DNA of 64,000 bases from FEN-987 sp964598845 (GTDB lineage Archaea; Thermoproteota; Bathyarchaeia; 40CM-2-53-6), in contig CAZRDM010000003.1 of NCBI GenBank assembly GCA_964598845.1, forward strand, positions 1-64,000, in the 5' to 3' direction. The notes beneath the pieces are model-generated. The model was not told where the DNA came from and made no database searches. It was given only the letters and a program-made list of their open reading frames with translations. Below are positions 25,966 to 34,754 of this stretch, one piece after another; within the stretch, counting starts at the first letter, position 1, and the number at the start of each line of letters is the position of its first letter. The position numbers and the translations under genes were made by a program.

Positions 25966-26644
25966 GCGACACGAACGATTCGAGGGAGTCTTCTGGATAA
26001 CCCTCATGGACAGAACAACGCGTCTGGGTACTCGAAACTTAGCGCCCGGAATCGTTGTGTATGGGGAGACTCTCGCTAGAGTCGGTGATACTGAGTATAG
26101 AACTTGGGACCCTTACAGGAGCAAACTTGCTGCTTCCATACTGAAGAACCTCAAGTCTTTGCCCATTCAACGCGGACGCAGTGTCCTCTACCTGGGTTCA
26201 GCTTCAGGAACCACAGCCAGTCATGTGAGCGACATTGTCGAACAGGAGGGTAGAGTATTCTGTGTTGACTTCTCCCAACGTAGCATGCGAGAACTCATCG
26301 ACACCCTATGTGAGCATCGAACTAATGTCTACCCGATCTTGGCCGACGCTAGACTTCCGGACAGATACAAGTCTCTCGTTGACCAGGTTGATGTCATCTA
26401 TTCCGATGTGGCGCAACCTGAACAAGCGAGGATATTAGCTGACAACGCAGATCTCTTCCTCAAAGCAAAGGGCTCAGGCTTGATCGCCATCAAGTCAAGA
26501 AGCATAAATGTGACCATGGAACCAACCGATGTCTTCAAACGAGAAACCGATGTGCTCCGGAAGAGAGGCTTCGAAGTTCTGCAAACTGTAAGACTCGACC
26601 ATTACGAAAAGGACCACGCTCTGGTTCTCGTGGCACGAGAGTGA
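25949..26644 (+). CDS. flpA: fibrillarin, rRNA/tRNA 2'-O-methyltransferase
   Basis: 231 residues from TTG. SAM-binding 'VLYLGSASGTTASHVSDIV' and 'VFCVDFSQRSMRELID', then 'DVIYSDVAQPEQARILADNA' and 'LIAIKSRSINVT' match fibrillarin, including the catalytic Asp and Lys. It is the methyl-transferring subunit of the C/D RNP together with Nop5. No archaeal L7Ae gene is in the window. Confidence 0.95.
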   Translation: MSVDVRRHERFEGVFWITLMDRTTRLGTRNLAPGIVVYGETLARVGDTEYRTWDPYRSKLAASILKNLKSLPIQRGRSVLYLGSASGTTASHVSDIVEQEGRVFCVDFSQRSMRELIDTLCEHRTNVYPILADARLPDRYKSLVDQVDVIYSDVAQPEQARILADNADLFLKAKGSGLIAIKSRSINVTMEPTDVFKRETDVLRKRGFEVLQTVRLDHYEKDHALVLVARE

Positions 26645-27135
26645 TCCCCATGTTAGGCTTCAAAGGACCCTTAGACCGCGCCTTCGACGCAATTCTCGGG
26701 CATGAAGTCAGGAAGCTTAACAGACACCTTCCAAGACAACGCCTAGCGTTGAGTGAACTTCTGAAGGGAACCGATCCAACAGTCGAAGCGGTTGACGGAT
26801 CCACGATCTTGCTAAATACTAGTGAACTTCAGGAACTAGCTAAAGTCGTGCCGAAGGAGTATCAAGAGCGAGTAAGGCTACCTATAGTGATTCTCCGAAG
26901 GATGGATTTGGGGAAGTCGGTCTACGCTGTTTCGGGGGATCGGATTGAAGAATTCGCTGTGAAAAGAATCCTGGGAATTACAGACCTAGATTTCCGGCAT
27001 ATGTACATGGACAAGGAGATGGGATTCCTCTATCGGCCACAGGTCAGTGAACTGATCAGAAGATTTCACAGCCTCTTCGTAATCGGATTCGGACTGCCCA
27101 AGGAGCTTGCGGACTATGGGCTCAAACGAGACTGA
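26641..27135 (+). CDS. UPF0216 family protein
   Basis: 164 residues. GTG at 26641 overlaps the fibrillarin stop, with ATG at 26650 as an alternative. 'LPRQRLALSELLKGTDPTVE', 'DGSTILLNTSELQELAKVVP', 'VRLPIVILRRMDLG' and 'GFLYRPQVSELIRRF' follow the UPF0216 (MJ1224-like) pattern. Function unknown. Being third in the Nop5-fibrillarin operon suggests a link to RNA metabolism. It overlaps the opposite-strand rnhB gene by 22 bp. Confidence 0.8.
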   Translation: MIPMLGFKGPLDRAFDAILGHEVRKLNRHLPRQRLALSELLKGTDPTVEAVDGSTILLNTSELQELAKVVPKEYQERVRLPIVILRRMDLGKSVYAVSGDRIEEFAVKRILGITDLDFRHMYMDKEMGFLYRPQVSELIRRFHSLFVIGFGLPKELADYGLKRD

Positions 27136-27797
27136 CTGGCCTCCTGCTCGATCTCCTTTATCGTCTTCCACGAGCGCCTGACGATTGGAGGAAAGTCTGT
27201 GTGCATTCTCCTCCAGGCTCGTAGGAAATCAACTGTCCTCGCGTCGGTGACGTAGCCCGATCCAAAATCGCCATACTCGCGGCGCAAGCCTTCTATGACT
27301 TGGTCCCTTCGGACCTTTGCTATGATGCTGGCGGCGGAAACAATTGGATAGACCCTGTCGGCGTGATGCTCGGAAACGATTCGAATTTTCTTTAACTCAG
27401 GCTTGAGAAGTTCAACTATATTCTCCCGAAATCTCTCCTCTTTAACATCCGAGGCATCAACAAATGCTTCCTCTGGACTGAGCTCGTTGATAACATGGGC
27501 CATCAACTTGGCTTCCAAATAATTGAGCTTCCTGAGCTTTCCGCCGTGCATCACAACTTCATCGATTTCCTTGGGCTGCACCTCAACCATGCTAACTTTC
27601 GCGGCGACCTCTCGGATCTTTGAAGCTAGCTGGGTTCTTGATTCAGGCGTGAGTAGCTTCGAGTCTTTAACACCCATTGCGAAAAGGTCTTCAGTACGAT
27701 CCTCCGTTAGGAGTACTCCTGCGATTACTAGTGGACCGATGATTGGTCCGCGTCCCGCATCGTCAACCCCGGCTATCGCCTTGGACAATCGAACCAA
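27114..27797 (-). CDS. rnhB: ribonuclease HII
   Basis: 227 residues with 'AIAGVDDAGRGPIIGPLVIA', 'GVKDSKLLTPESRTQLA', 'EAFVDASDVKEERFRE', 'VSAASIIAKVRRDQVIEGL' and 'GDFGSGYVTDARTVDFL'. This is the archaeal RNase HII core with the four acidic residues, where the second (usually Glu of DEAGRG) is Asp. It cuts the RNA strand of RNA-DNA hybrids and single ribonucleotides in DNA. Convergent with UPF0216, divergent from the THEP1 gene. Confidence 0.92.
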   Translation of the reverse strand: MVRLSKAIAGVDDAGRGPIIGPLVIAGVLLTEDRTEDLFAMGVKDSKLLTPESRTQLASKIREVAAKVSMVEVQPKEIDEVVMHGGKLRKLNYLEAKLMAHVINELSPEEAFVDASDVKEERFRENIVELLKPELKKIRIVSEHHADRVYPIVSAASIIAKVRRDQVIEGLRREYGDFGSGYVTDARTVDFLRAWRRMHTDFPPIVRRSWKTIKEIEQEASQSRLSP

Positions 27798-27856
27798 CCG
27801 CTATCCGTAAGCATGGACTCTAGTGGTTAATAGCTACGCTTCCTGATTGTTACGCT

Positions 27857-28396
27857 ATGAGTCCACACCGCGTCTTCTTGACTGGTGATCCGGGGTGCGG
27901 TAAGACAACCGTGATCAGACGAGTTTGCGAGATTCTCGCGAGTCGGGGAAGAAGAGCTGGTGGCATGATCTCGGCCGAGATTCGAGAGGCAGGAATACGG
28001 ATTGGCTTCAAACTCGAGGATGTCTTGACCGGGGAAGTTGGAATTCTGGCCCACGTCAATCAGAAAGATGGACCGCGCGTGGGAAAGTATCGGGTTAACC
28101 TAATCGACATCCAACGTGTGGGTGTTTCAGCAATTACACGTGCGATTAAGGAAGACGACATCATCATCGTGGACGAAATAGGCCCAATGGAGTTGAACTC
28201 AAAGCCCTTCATTCTCGCAGTGGAAACGGCACTTGGTTCTCCCAAGGACTTCATTGGAACAATTCACAAGCGCGCCTCACACTACCTTGTGAACGCGATA
28301 AAGTCGAATCCGACATACCGAATCATCGAAGTGAAGCAGGACAACCGAGAGCAACTTCCAGTCGTGATCGTTCGGCGTTTGGAAACACGACCGTGA
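27857..28396 (+). CDS. THEP1-type nucleoside-triphosphatase
   Basis: 179 residues: Walker A 'FLTGDPGCGKTTVIRRV', 'AGGMISAEIREAGIRIGF' and Walker B 'DIIIVDEIGPMELNSK', with the C-terminal 'FIGTIHKRASHYLVNAIK'. It matches the archaeal THEP1 family, which hydrolyses nucleoside triphosphates in vitro with no settled role. It begins 60 bp from the divergent rnhB gene and precedes trm1 by 7 bp. Confidence 0.9.
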   Translation: MSPHRVFLTGDPGCGKTTVIRRVCEILASRGRRAGGMISAEIREAGIRIGFKLEDVLTGEVGILAHVNQKDGPRVGKYRVNLIDIQRVGVSAITRAIKEDDIIIVDEIGPMELNSKPFILAVETALGSPKDFIGTIHKRASHYLVNAIKSNPTYRIIEVKQDNREQLPVVIVRRLETRP

Positions 28397-28403
28397 CCTG
28401 AAA

Positions 28404-29573
28404 TTGGGAAGTCCGGGATCACCCCTCGGCTCTAGTGGTATCATTACTGAAGGAAAAGCGAGACTCGTTCTTCGACAACAACCGACTCGCGCGGCATTAA
28501 GAGTCTTCTATAACGCGAAGATGAGCCTGAACCGCGATCTCGCAACTCTCTTTGCCTCATCATATTTCCCTCCATCCAGACCACTCCGAGTCTGTGATGC
28601 AATGACAGGATCTGGAGTGAGGGCAATTCGGTACGCTCTGGAATCGCCCGGTGTAGAAACTGTCGTTGCTGCTGACATAGATCCGAAAGCGGTGGAAGAA
28701 ACTCAGACAAATGTCAAATTGAACGACCTAGAAGCGAGAATCTCTGTTGTTGAATCCGATGCAAACATCCTCTTTCTTAGACACCAATCGAAGCGATTTG
28801 ACCTCATTGATCTAGACCCATTTGGTTCTCCCGCCACGTACTTCGAGTGTGCTTTGCGAGCTGTATTGGATGGAGGTGTGATAGCTGCGACGGCCACTGA
28901 TATGGGTCCGCTTACAGCGGCTCGGCCTGCAGCGTGCACTCGCAAATATGGTGTGAGACCGGTCAGAACCGAGTTTGATAAGGAGTTTGCAGTTAGAGTC
29001 TTGGCTGCATGTTTGACTGAAATAGCCGGAAGACTCGAGTTAGGAATTAGCGTCGTCTTTTGCCACGCTTCAGACCATTATGCGCGAATCTATGCTACGG
29101 TCAGTAAGGGGACGCACTTTGCCAACCTAGCAACCAAGAATCTCGGATTTGTTGAGTATTGCTCGAAGTGCCTGAGACGAGACTCGCGCAGTAGTCTGGA
29201 AATGATACAGACTGCATGTGAAGATTGCGGCACGAGGACCGAAATAGGAGGACCGATATGGCTCGGCTCCTTATGGGACGCCGACCTTGTTCAGCGCATG
29301 ATTCATAGTGTGCCCACACTTGAATCGCTGCGTCTTTCCGAAGTTCAGGAGCTCTTGGCTCGCGTGGCTGAAGAGCAATCGGTCCCAGCGTTCCACTATC
29401 GGACGCATGCAATGGCTGAGTCTCTTGGAATAAGGCCTCCAAAACTGGAAAGTGTTCTCGCGAGCTTGCGCTTGGCGGGCTACGTCGGAGCAAGGACCCA
29501 TTTTCACCCGACGGGCTTCAGAACGAATGCCACCGCCCGTGAACTCTCCACTATCTTGAAATCACGTACATAG
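28404..29573 (+). CDS. trm1: tRNA (guanine26-N2)-dimethyltransferase Trm1
   Basis: 389 residues: 'KMSLNRDLATLFASSYFPP', SAM-binding 'RVCDAMTGSGVRAIRYALE', 'FDLIDLDPFGSPATYFECAL' and 'VIAATATDMGPLTAARPAAC', then a zinc ribbon 'YCSKCLRRDSRSS' ... 'ACEDCGTRTEIGGPIWLG'. It makes m2,2G26 in tRNA. The C-terminal wHTH domain is present. Seven bp after the THEP1 gene and overlapping the next frame by one base, in one operon. Confidence 0.92.
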   Translation: MGSPGSPLGSSGIITEGKARLVLRQQPTRAALRVFYNAKMSLNRDLATLFASSYFPPSRPLRVCDAMTGSGVRAIRYALESPGVETVVAADIDPKAVEETQTNVKLNDLEARISVVESDANILFLRHQSKRFDLIDLDPFGSPATYFECALRAVLDGGVIAATATDMGPLTAARPAACTRKYGVRPVRTEFDKEFAVRVLAACLTEIAGRLELGISVVFCHASDHYARIYATVSKGTHFANLATKNLGFVEYCSKCLRRDSRSSLEMIQTACEDCGTRTEIGGPIWLGSLWDADLVQRMIHSVPTLESLRLSEVQELLARVAEEQSVPAFHYRTHAMAESLGIRPPKLESVLASLRLAGYVGARTHFHPTGFRTNATARELSTILKSRT

Positions 29574-29932
29574 TGACTTTCAGGGGAAAAACGGTCGCAA
29601 AGAAGAAAATAGCACGTTTTGAGAAATCTTATGGGGTTCCGGGTTTGTCCGAGATTAAGCCTGAGCATATTTTCGCGATCAATCAGAGAATCAGGTAGGC
29701 CGGACTCGCAACCGATAGGGGCCGGGTTATCTTCTGTGAGATGCGCCCTAGGGTTCAAACCATCACGCCGGAGCAGGACGACCGATTGCTTCTCGAACCT
29801 CGTGCTCAATACATAGCAGAGATGAGTCAGCGGGTGAGTCAATGGGCAGGGCCGCCTGAATACATAGCGATAAGCTACCAAGAATTCACCGAACTGATCG
29901 TACTACTCAAGGACCAATGTGTGGGGCTGTGA
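29573..29932 (+). pseudogene. hypothetical protein interrupted by in-frame TAG
   Basis: GTG at 29573 overlaps the Trm1 stop and opens 'VTFRGKTVAKKKIARFEKSY' through 'EIKPEHIFAINQRIR', then TAG at 29696-29698. The same frame continues 'AGLATDRGRVIFCEMRPRVQ' to 'EFTELIVLLKDQCVGL' and TGA at 29930-29932. Both halves read like coding sequence and sum to about 119 residues. No family recognised. It could be one gene with a nonsense mutation or two short ones. Confidence 0.4.
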
Positions 29933-30035
29933 CTCCTGAGAAGGATGCCCCTCCCCAAGCATTCGTTGACATAACAAGATCGAATCAAGGCTTGGAAGAC
30001 TGAGAACTGCCTCCACTGCAGACACTAATCTCAGC

Positions 30036-30704
30036 CTAGGGAACATTCTGAGTGGAGGAACCGAATCGCCTGCTCTGAGATCCTTCAGAAAAAGGCGTCG
30101 CCACAAATCCGAGGCCCAAGAAGTACAGTTCAGCACTCTCAGGCCTGCTTGCAGGCGGCTTCACGACCCTGAGAACACGAAATGAAGATTTCATGTCTAT
30201 CTGAAAGTCCTTGAGTTCTGAGCCTTGGAATACCTTTACCAGCATATTGCCTGACGGCTTTAGTAAGAGGCGTGCGATCCTCAACGCACATCTAGCTAAC
30301 TCAATCTGTCGGGCATGATCGAGCTCCCAGACACCCGAAACGTTCGGAGAGAGATCCGCAATTACAACATCGAATTCCATTTTACTTTTGGTTTGAATAG
30401 CGTTCGGGGCGCCCATGCTTGCGATGTCAAGGACGATTGTGTTGACGTTCCCATATCGAAGAGGAACGATCGGTTCCTTGTCAACGCCAAGAACGTAACC
30501 GGATTCTCCAACAACTTGTCGGACTGCTTGCAACCATCCGCCCGGTGCCGCGCCAAGGTCTAGTACGCGGTCCCCACGCTTGATGAATTTGTATCGTTCT
30601 ACGACCTGAAGGAGTTTGAATGAAGCTCTACTCCGGTAGCCTTTCTCTTTCGCGAGGCGGTGGAATTGATCCTTCTTCCGCCGTCTTAACCAGTCACTTG
30701 ACAC
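30036..30704 (-). CDS. rlmE: RlmE/FtsJ-type rRNA 2'-O-methyltransferase
   Basis: 222 residues from GTG. The catalytic K-D-K pattern is present: 'KEKGYRSRASFKLLQ', 'VLDLGAAPGGWLQAVRQ', 'FDVVIADLSPNVSGVW', 'NMLVKVFQGSELKDF'. It methylates a uridine ribose in 23S rRNA. The last 20 residues after 'AELYFLGLGF' are basic and Ser-rich. It overlaps the RPC34-like gene by 11 bp and is co-transcribed with it. Confidence 0.9.
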   Translation of the reverse strand: MSSDWLRRRKKDQFHRLAKEKGYRSRASFKLLQVVERYKFIKRGDRVLDLGAAPGGWLQAVRQVVGESGYVLGVDKEPIVPLRYGNVNTIVLDIASMGAPNAIQTKSKMEFDVVIADLSPNVSGVWELDHARQIELARCALRIARLLLKPSGNMLVKVFQGSELKDFQIDMKSSFRVLRVVKPPASRPESAELYFLGLGFVATPFSEGSQSRRFGSSTQNVP

Positions 30705-31074
30705 TTTGTGTTACCGCACGGGCTGACGTTGCCTGCGTCTGCAACCACTTTGTGAGATGCTCGCACTTGTTGGGGTTCATGATCCATGTTTGAGAACAGC
30801 TCCCTATTAGATCACAGAAGGCGCAAGGGATATCCACTATGGAGTCGATAGTTGAGTACCGTCTTTTCGCGAAAACCCTGTAAGTCCATCGTCCGTCATG
30901 TAGCTCCTTCTTCCGAGCGATAAGACCCTTCTTCTCAAGCCTCAGGATCGCTCGCGAACCTTCGCGGCTATCCGCGGTTAACTTCTTCCAGAGTTCCGAT
31001 TGAAGTATGCCCATGTCCCCGAGTTCCATTACTATGCGCAAGACGTCCTGTTCCGTTGGACCTTTCCGGGGCAA
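30694..31074 (-). CDS. RPC34/39-like winged-helix protein with four-cysteine motif
   Basis: 126 residues. The first 80 form a winged helix ('GILQSELWKKLTADSREGSR', 'ILRLEKKGLIARKKELH'), and the C-terminus has 'IPCAFCDLIGSCSQTW' then 'NPNKCEHLTKWL' (C-x2-C-x5-C-x11-C). That matches archaeal relatives of RNA polymerase III subunit RPC34/39, which can carry an Fe-S cluster. These proteins occur in Crenarchaeota and Thaumarchaeota, supporting TACK affiliation. It may act in transcription initiation. The precise role is not deducible. Confidence 0.75.
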   Translation of the reverse strand: MPRKGPTEQDVLRIVMELGDMGILQSELWKKLTADSREGSRAILRLEKKGLIARKKELHDGRWTYRVFAKRRYSTIDSIVDIPCAFCDLIGSCSQTWIMNPNKCEHLTKWLQTQATSARAVTQSVK

Positions 31075-31222
31075 ACAATAACCTTCTGGAATCGAAGCCC
31101 TATGAATCAGAATTGCGTAGAATTAGGGCAGCAATCCATTTAAACGTTTGAAAGCAAGTCGTCCGGAAATCAATCCTCGTCTATAAACTCTCTAAACTAT
31201 GACTACTCGGAAATTCTTGAAA

Positions 31223-31570
31223 TTACGTTATCATTGAACCATTTGGAACTTCGCGATCAGTAGTCAGTAGGGCCAACTTGTCGCCTTCTTCTGCAGCGAG
31301 CAGCATTCCCTGAGAAACCTCACCCGCGAATCTTGTCGGTTTCAGGTTGTAAAGGAAGATGACCCGCTTCCCCAAGAGCTCACCTACTTCGTAGTAGCCG
31401 ACGAGGCTCGAAACTGTCTGTCGAACACCTAGAGGTCCGAGGTCTACCAGAATCTTGTACAGTTTTTCAGTCCTGGGAACCCTCTCTACACTTGTGATGG
31501 TTCCGACCCGAGCGTCAAGTTTCTTGAATTCCTCGAAAGCCACTTGGGCAGCAGGTTGCTCTCCACTCAA
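31223..31570 (-). CDS. MetRS beta subunit, tRNA-binding OB-fold protein
   Basis: 115 residues: 'FKKLDARVGTITSVERVPRT', 'KLYKILVDLGPLGVRQTVSS', 'GKRVIFLYNLKPTRFAGEVS' and 'GMLLAAEEGDKLALLT'. This is the EMAP II-like OB fold that occurs as a separate subunit (MetG C-terminal/CsaA-like) in archaea and binds tRNA non-specifically to help methionyl-tRNA synthetase. Full length for the free form. The catalytic MetRS is not in the window. Sits 15 bp after the cystathionine gamma-synthase gene. Confidence 0.88.
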   Translation of the reverse strand: MSGEQPAAQVAFEEFKKLDARVGTITSVERVPRTEKLYKILVDLGPLGVRQTVSSLVGYYEVGELLGKRVIFLYNLKPTRFAGEVSQGMLLAAEEGDKLALLTTDREVPNGSMIT

Positions 31571-31585
31571 CTCTCAGGCCCCTCC

Positions 31586-32671
31586 TCAAACGTACCCAAG
31601 CGCGCTCGATAAGTCTGTTATGAGATCTTCCACGTCTTCAATCCCCACGGACACTCGAATCAAGGAATTCGTGATGCCGATCCTTTCTCTCTCTTCTCTG
31701 GGGACTGAAGCATGGGTCATCGAGCTTGGATGCTCTATCAGCGATTCAACTCCTCCTAGACTCTCGGCAACGGTGAAGACCCGGAGGTTCCTTAGCAACC
31801 GCTTGCAGGCCTCAAAGTCGCCCCTCAGATAGAAGCTCACCATTCCTCCGAACCTTATCATCTGCCTTCGACAAAGTTCATGCTGCGGGTGCGAAGTCAG
31901 ACCAGGATACAGTACCTTGGCAACCTTTGGGTGCTCCGCAAGATACTCAGCGACTCTCTGCGCATTGGCGCAGTGTCGATCCATTCTAACGGCAAGAGTC
32001 TTGATCCCTCTGAGGACCAGCCACGAATCAAACGCTCCGGGGACCGCGCCAACTGCATTCTGCGCAAATCGCACTTTTTCGTAGAGCTCCCTTTTCGAAA
32101 GAACGACAGCGCTACCGATGAGGTCGCTATGTCCTCCCAAGTACTTCGTGGTACTGTGGACCACGATATCAGTTCCGAGACTCAAGGGTTGTTGGAGATA
32201 CGGACTCATGAACGTGTTATCGACAACGAGTAAGGCACCTCGCTCATGCGCAATGTTAGCCGCTCTCGCAATGTCAACAATCTTGAGAAGTGGATTTGTT
32301 GGAGTCTCAATCCAAATTATTCTAGTCGCCTGTCTCATACCCTTCTCGAAATCCTCCGACTTTGTTCCCTCCACGTAGCCAAATTCAATACCAAAGTTAT
32401 GTAGCACGCGATCGAACAGCCGCCTCGTTCCTCCATAGAGATCGTTGACGCTCAAGACATGATCTCCTTTCTGTAGAAGAGTCAAAGCAATCGTCGAGAT
32501 GGCCGCCATGCCAGAAGCGAAAGCCAACCCGAACTCTCCCTCCTCTAAGGCGGCAAGATTGCTTTCAAGAGCAGTTCGAGTTGGGTTGCCCGTTCGGGAA
32601 TAGACATACTGACCCTCTACGCCTGGTTCTCGCTGACGGAAGGTTGACACTTGATAGATTGAAACTACCAC
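31586..32671 (-). CDS. cystathionine gamma-synthase/lyase family enzyme (N-terminal frameshift)
   Basis: 361 residues as an uninterrupted frame. PLP-binding 'VVHSTTKYLGGHSDLIGSAV' with the active lysine, 'EGEFGLAFASGMAAISTIAL' and 'WIETPTNPLLKIVDIA', ending 'RVSVGIEDVEDLITDLSSAL', are all trans-sulfuration hallmarks. The normal N-terminus 'MRFSTKAIHTA' is present from ATG ending at 32732 but in another frame. A one-base difference near 32693 separates it from 'GQETDPTGAVVV'. The gene is otherwise intact, so this may be a sequence error. It links cysteine and homocysteine pools. Confidence 0.9.
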   Translation of the reverse strand: MVVSIYQVSTFRQREPGVEGQYVYSRTGNPTRTALESNLAALEEGEFGLAFASGMAAISTIALTLLQKGDHVLSVNDLYGGTRRLFDRVLHNFGIEFGYVEGTKSEDFEKGMRQATRIIWIETPTNPLLKIVDIARAANIAHERGALLVVDNTFMSPYLQQPLSLGTDIVVHSTTKYLGGHSDLIGSAVVLSKRELYEKVRFAQNAVGAVPGAFDSWLVLRGIKTLAVRMDRHCANAQRVAEYLAEHPKVAKVLYPGLTSHPQHELCRRQMIRFGGMVSFYLRGDFEACKRLLRNLRVFTVAESLGGVESLIEHPSSMTHASVPREERERIGITNSLIRVSVGIEDVEDLITDLSSALGYV

Positions 32672-33024
32672 GGCGCCTGTAGGATCTGTCTCCTGCCCAG
32701 GCGGTATGTATGGCCTTTGTCGAGAATCTCATCCCAATCTTCTCAAAAACCCGAAAGCGCTTCTGCACCGCATAAAGTTTGCATGAGAGAAAATCTCAAG
32801 TCCGTGCTTGAAGTCTGCGGACTGAAGCTAACTGTTCAAAGCCGCTTGTACCGTCTCTCTCGACCTAAGCGGATCATCACGCCAACGTTCTTTCGAAGCT
32901 CAAGACAAGTTATCGCGGGGCTAATCCAACGTCGCGCGAATATACGCGAACCTGTAATGGGACGAGTAGAGTTCATGGAAGATTTAATACCATTCGAACT
33001 TCGACAATAGGGCGGTGTGATTGT

Positions 33025-33246
33025 TTGGCAAAGCGCAAGGTCAAAAAAGGCGCGAAGAAGAAAGCTAAACGAATGGCCAAGAAGAAAGCGAAGCCGAAGA
33101 AGAAAGCTAGGCCGAAACCGGCACCGGCAACCGCGGCGCCGCCAGTTCCTGAGGCCCTAGTTCAGGCCCCAGCACCGGCCGCGACGCCGCCACAACCCTC
33201 GCCCACTGAACCAGTCACTGGGACTACCGGAACGGAAACCAATTAG
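33025..33246 (+). CDS. Lys/Ala/Pro-rich basic protein, histone H1-like tail
   Basis: 73 residues from TTG. The first 32 are almost only Lys, Ala and Arg ('KRKVKKGAKKKAKRMAKKKA'), and the rest is Pro/Ala/Thr-rich ('PVPEALVQAPAPAATP'). No globular domain. The pattern is that of linker-histone-like tails or other nucleic-acid-condensing proteins. Low-complexity composition prevents a firm call. It is preceded at 32980-32992 by 'GATTTAATACCAT', a TATA-like element. Confidence 0.6.
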   Translation: MAKRKVKKGAKKKAKRMAKKKAKPKKKARPKPAPATAAPPVPEALVQAPAPAATPPQPSPTEPVTGTTGTETN

Positions 33247-33355
33247 AGGCTGGTTGCCTCTCGAACCTGTTTCGCTAACTTCCGCTCGTTCATCTTCGCC
33301 CTTCTATTCCCTATCGGAGATTGAGGATTGCAGAGCCTAACCGAAGCATGAAATA

Positions 33356-34741
33356 TTGCGATTGATAAGAGGCAAGGAGATCCTCATTCGTAATGGCCTC
33401 ACCGTAGAGGATAAGAATGCTCGACGCCTCTGCTTAGCCGCGCTTGATAAGTGTCTAATGGCAGTTGACCCATATGTGTGCCTCAGATCCAGCCTCAGGG
33501 TCAAAGGAAACATACTCAAGATTGACGACATCACAATTCAGCTTTCGCGCTTCCGTAAGATCATTCTAGTTGCGGTTGGAAAAGCTAGCGTCGCAATGAT
33601 AAGAGCCGCAACCGAGCTCCTACAACACTATCCGATCCGCGGAATCATTGTGGTGTCCAAGGGTACTAAACTCGAACAGCTCGATAATAGAATCGAATAC
33701 TGCTTCTCAGGTCATCCTCTTCCCGATCGTGATGGAATCGAAGCTTCGCAGAGAGTAATTGAGCTTGTCAGCAGAATGCGAGCAGATCAGTTGCTGATCT
33801 GCCTAATCTCCGGGGGGGCTTCGGCCATGTTGCCAGCGCCTGCGGATAGGATTTCGTTAGAGGATAAGAGAAAAGTCACGGCGGAACTTCTCAGGAGTAA
33901 AGCCTCGATAAATGAAATCAACACGATCCGCCGACATCTCTCGAAATTGAAGGGTGGACGACTTGTCACCCTATGTCCTGCAGGAATGATTCTCTCGCTG
34001 ATAATCTCTGACACGCCTGGTAACTACCTCCATGACATAGCATCTGGCCTGACGGCAGAAGATCCGACCTCATACCAAGACGCAGTCGATATCCTGAGAT
34101 GCTACAACTTATGGGAGAAGGTTCCCGAATCGGTCAGAAGCCACCTCAGGAAAGGAACTAGGGGCGGAATCCCCGACACGCCGAAGCTTGGAGACCCCAT
34201 GTTTCGGAAGGTTCGAAATCTTGTAGTCGCTGATAACCGAACTGCCTGCGCAGCGGCACAGCGTTCTCTAGAGTCAAATGGAATACCCTCCACGATACTG
34301 ACCTCGTCCGTTCAGATGGAAGCACGAGACATGGGAAAACTCCTAGGAGGAATCGCTCTCGAACGCAACGTGCACGGAACACGCGCTCTGAGAACAGGTG
34401 CCACTATCATAGGCGGAGAGACTGCCGTACAGGTCAAAGGTAGTGGTCTCGGCGGTAGAAATCAGGAAACAGTCCTATCAGCTGTCGAGTCGATAGCAGA
34501 TCTCCCAGGAACAGTGGTGGCCGCACTTGCGACGGATGGCATCGATGGAAATAGCAAGGCCGCTGGAGCCATCGCAGACGGGGCATCCGTCGAACGTGGG
34601 AAACGAAAAGGTCTGAAGATAGCCGAATTCCTAAGAAGAAACGATTCTTACAGTTACTTCGCGCGCTTGAAAGACACCCTCGTGACAGGCCGGACGGGAA
34701 CGAATGTAGCAGATATCTATCTGACACTGTCAGCTGAGTAG
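33356..34741 (+). CDS. glycerate 2-kinase (DUF4147-MOFRL family)
   Basis: 461 residues from a TTG. 'ILVAVGKASVAMIRAATELL', 'KGTKLEQLDNRIEYCFSGHP', 'LICLISGGASAMLPAPAD' and 'NTIRRHLSKLKGGRLVTLC' are the DUF4147 nucleotide- and substrate-binding blocks. 'GTVVAALATDGIDGNSKAAG' and 'KDTLVTGRTGTNVADIYLTL' end the MOFRL domain. It phosphorylates glycerate to 2-phosphoglycerate. Intact. Convergent with the stress protein gene. Confidence 0.9.
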   Translation: MRLIRGKEILIRNGLTVEDKNARRLCLAALDKCLMAVDPYVCLRSSLRVKGNILKIDDITIQLSRFRKIILVAVGKASVAMIRAATELLQHYPIRGIIVVSKGTKLEQLDNRIEYCFSGHPLPDRDGIEASQRVIELVSRMRADQLLICLISGGASAMLPAPADRISLEDKRKVTAELLRSKASINEINTIRRHLSKLKGGRLVTLCPAGMILSLIISDTPGNYLHDIASGLTAEDPTSYQDAVDILRCYNLWEKVPESVRSHLRKGTRGGIPDTPKLGDPMFRKVRNLVVADNRTACAAAQRSLESNGIPSTILTSSVQMEARDMGKLLGGIALERNVHGTRALRTGATIIGGETAVQVKGSGLGGRNQETVLSAVESIADLPGTVVAALATDGIDGNSKAAGAIADGASVERGKRKGLKIAEFLRRNDSYSYFARLKDTLVTGRTGTNVADIYLTLSAE

Positions 34742-34754
34742 CTTTCCAGAAACG

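Noticed and set aside
27114..27797. RNase HII as inactive because DEAGRG reads DDAGRG
   Set aside because: Asp can replace Glu at this metal-binding position and all other motifs are intact, so activity is expected.
29741..29790. TAGGGTTCAAACCATC resembling a tRNA T arm
   Set aside because: No acceptor or anticodon stem can be formed around it, and it lies inside a coding-like frame.
32717..33010. 97-residue frame between CGS and the basic protein
   Set aside because: It overlaps the real N-terminus of cystathionine gamma-synthase on the other strand and has no recognisable sequence.
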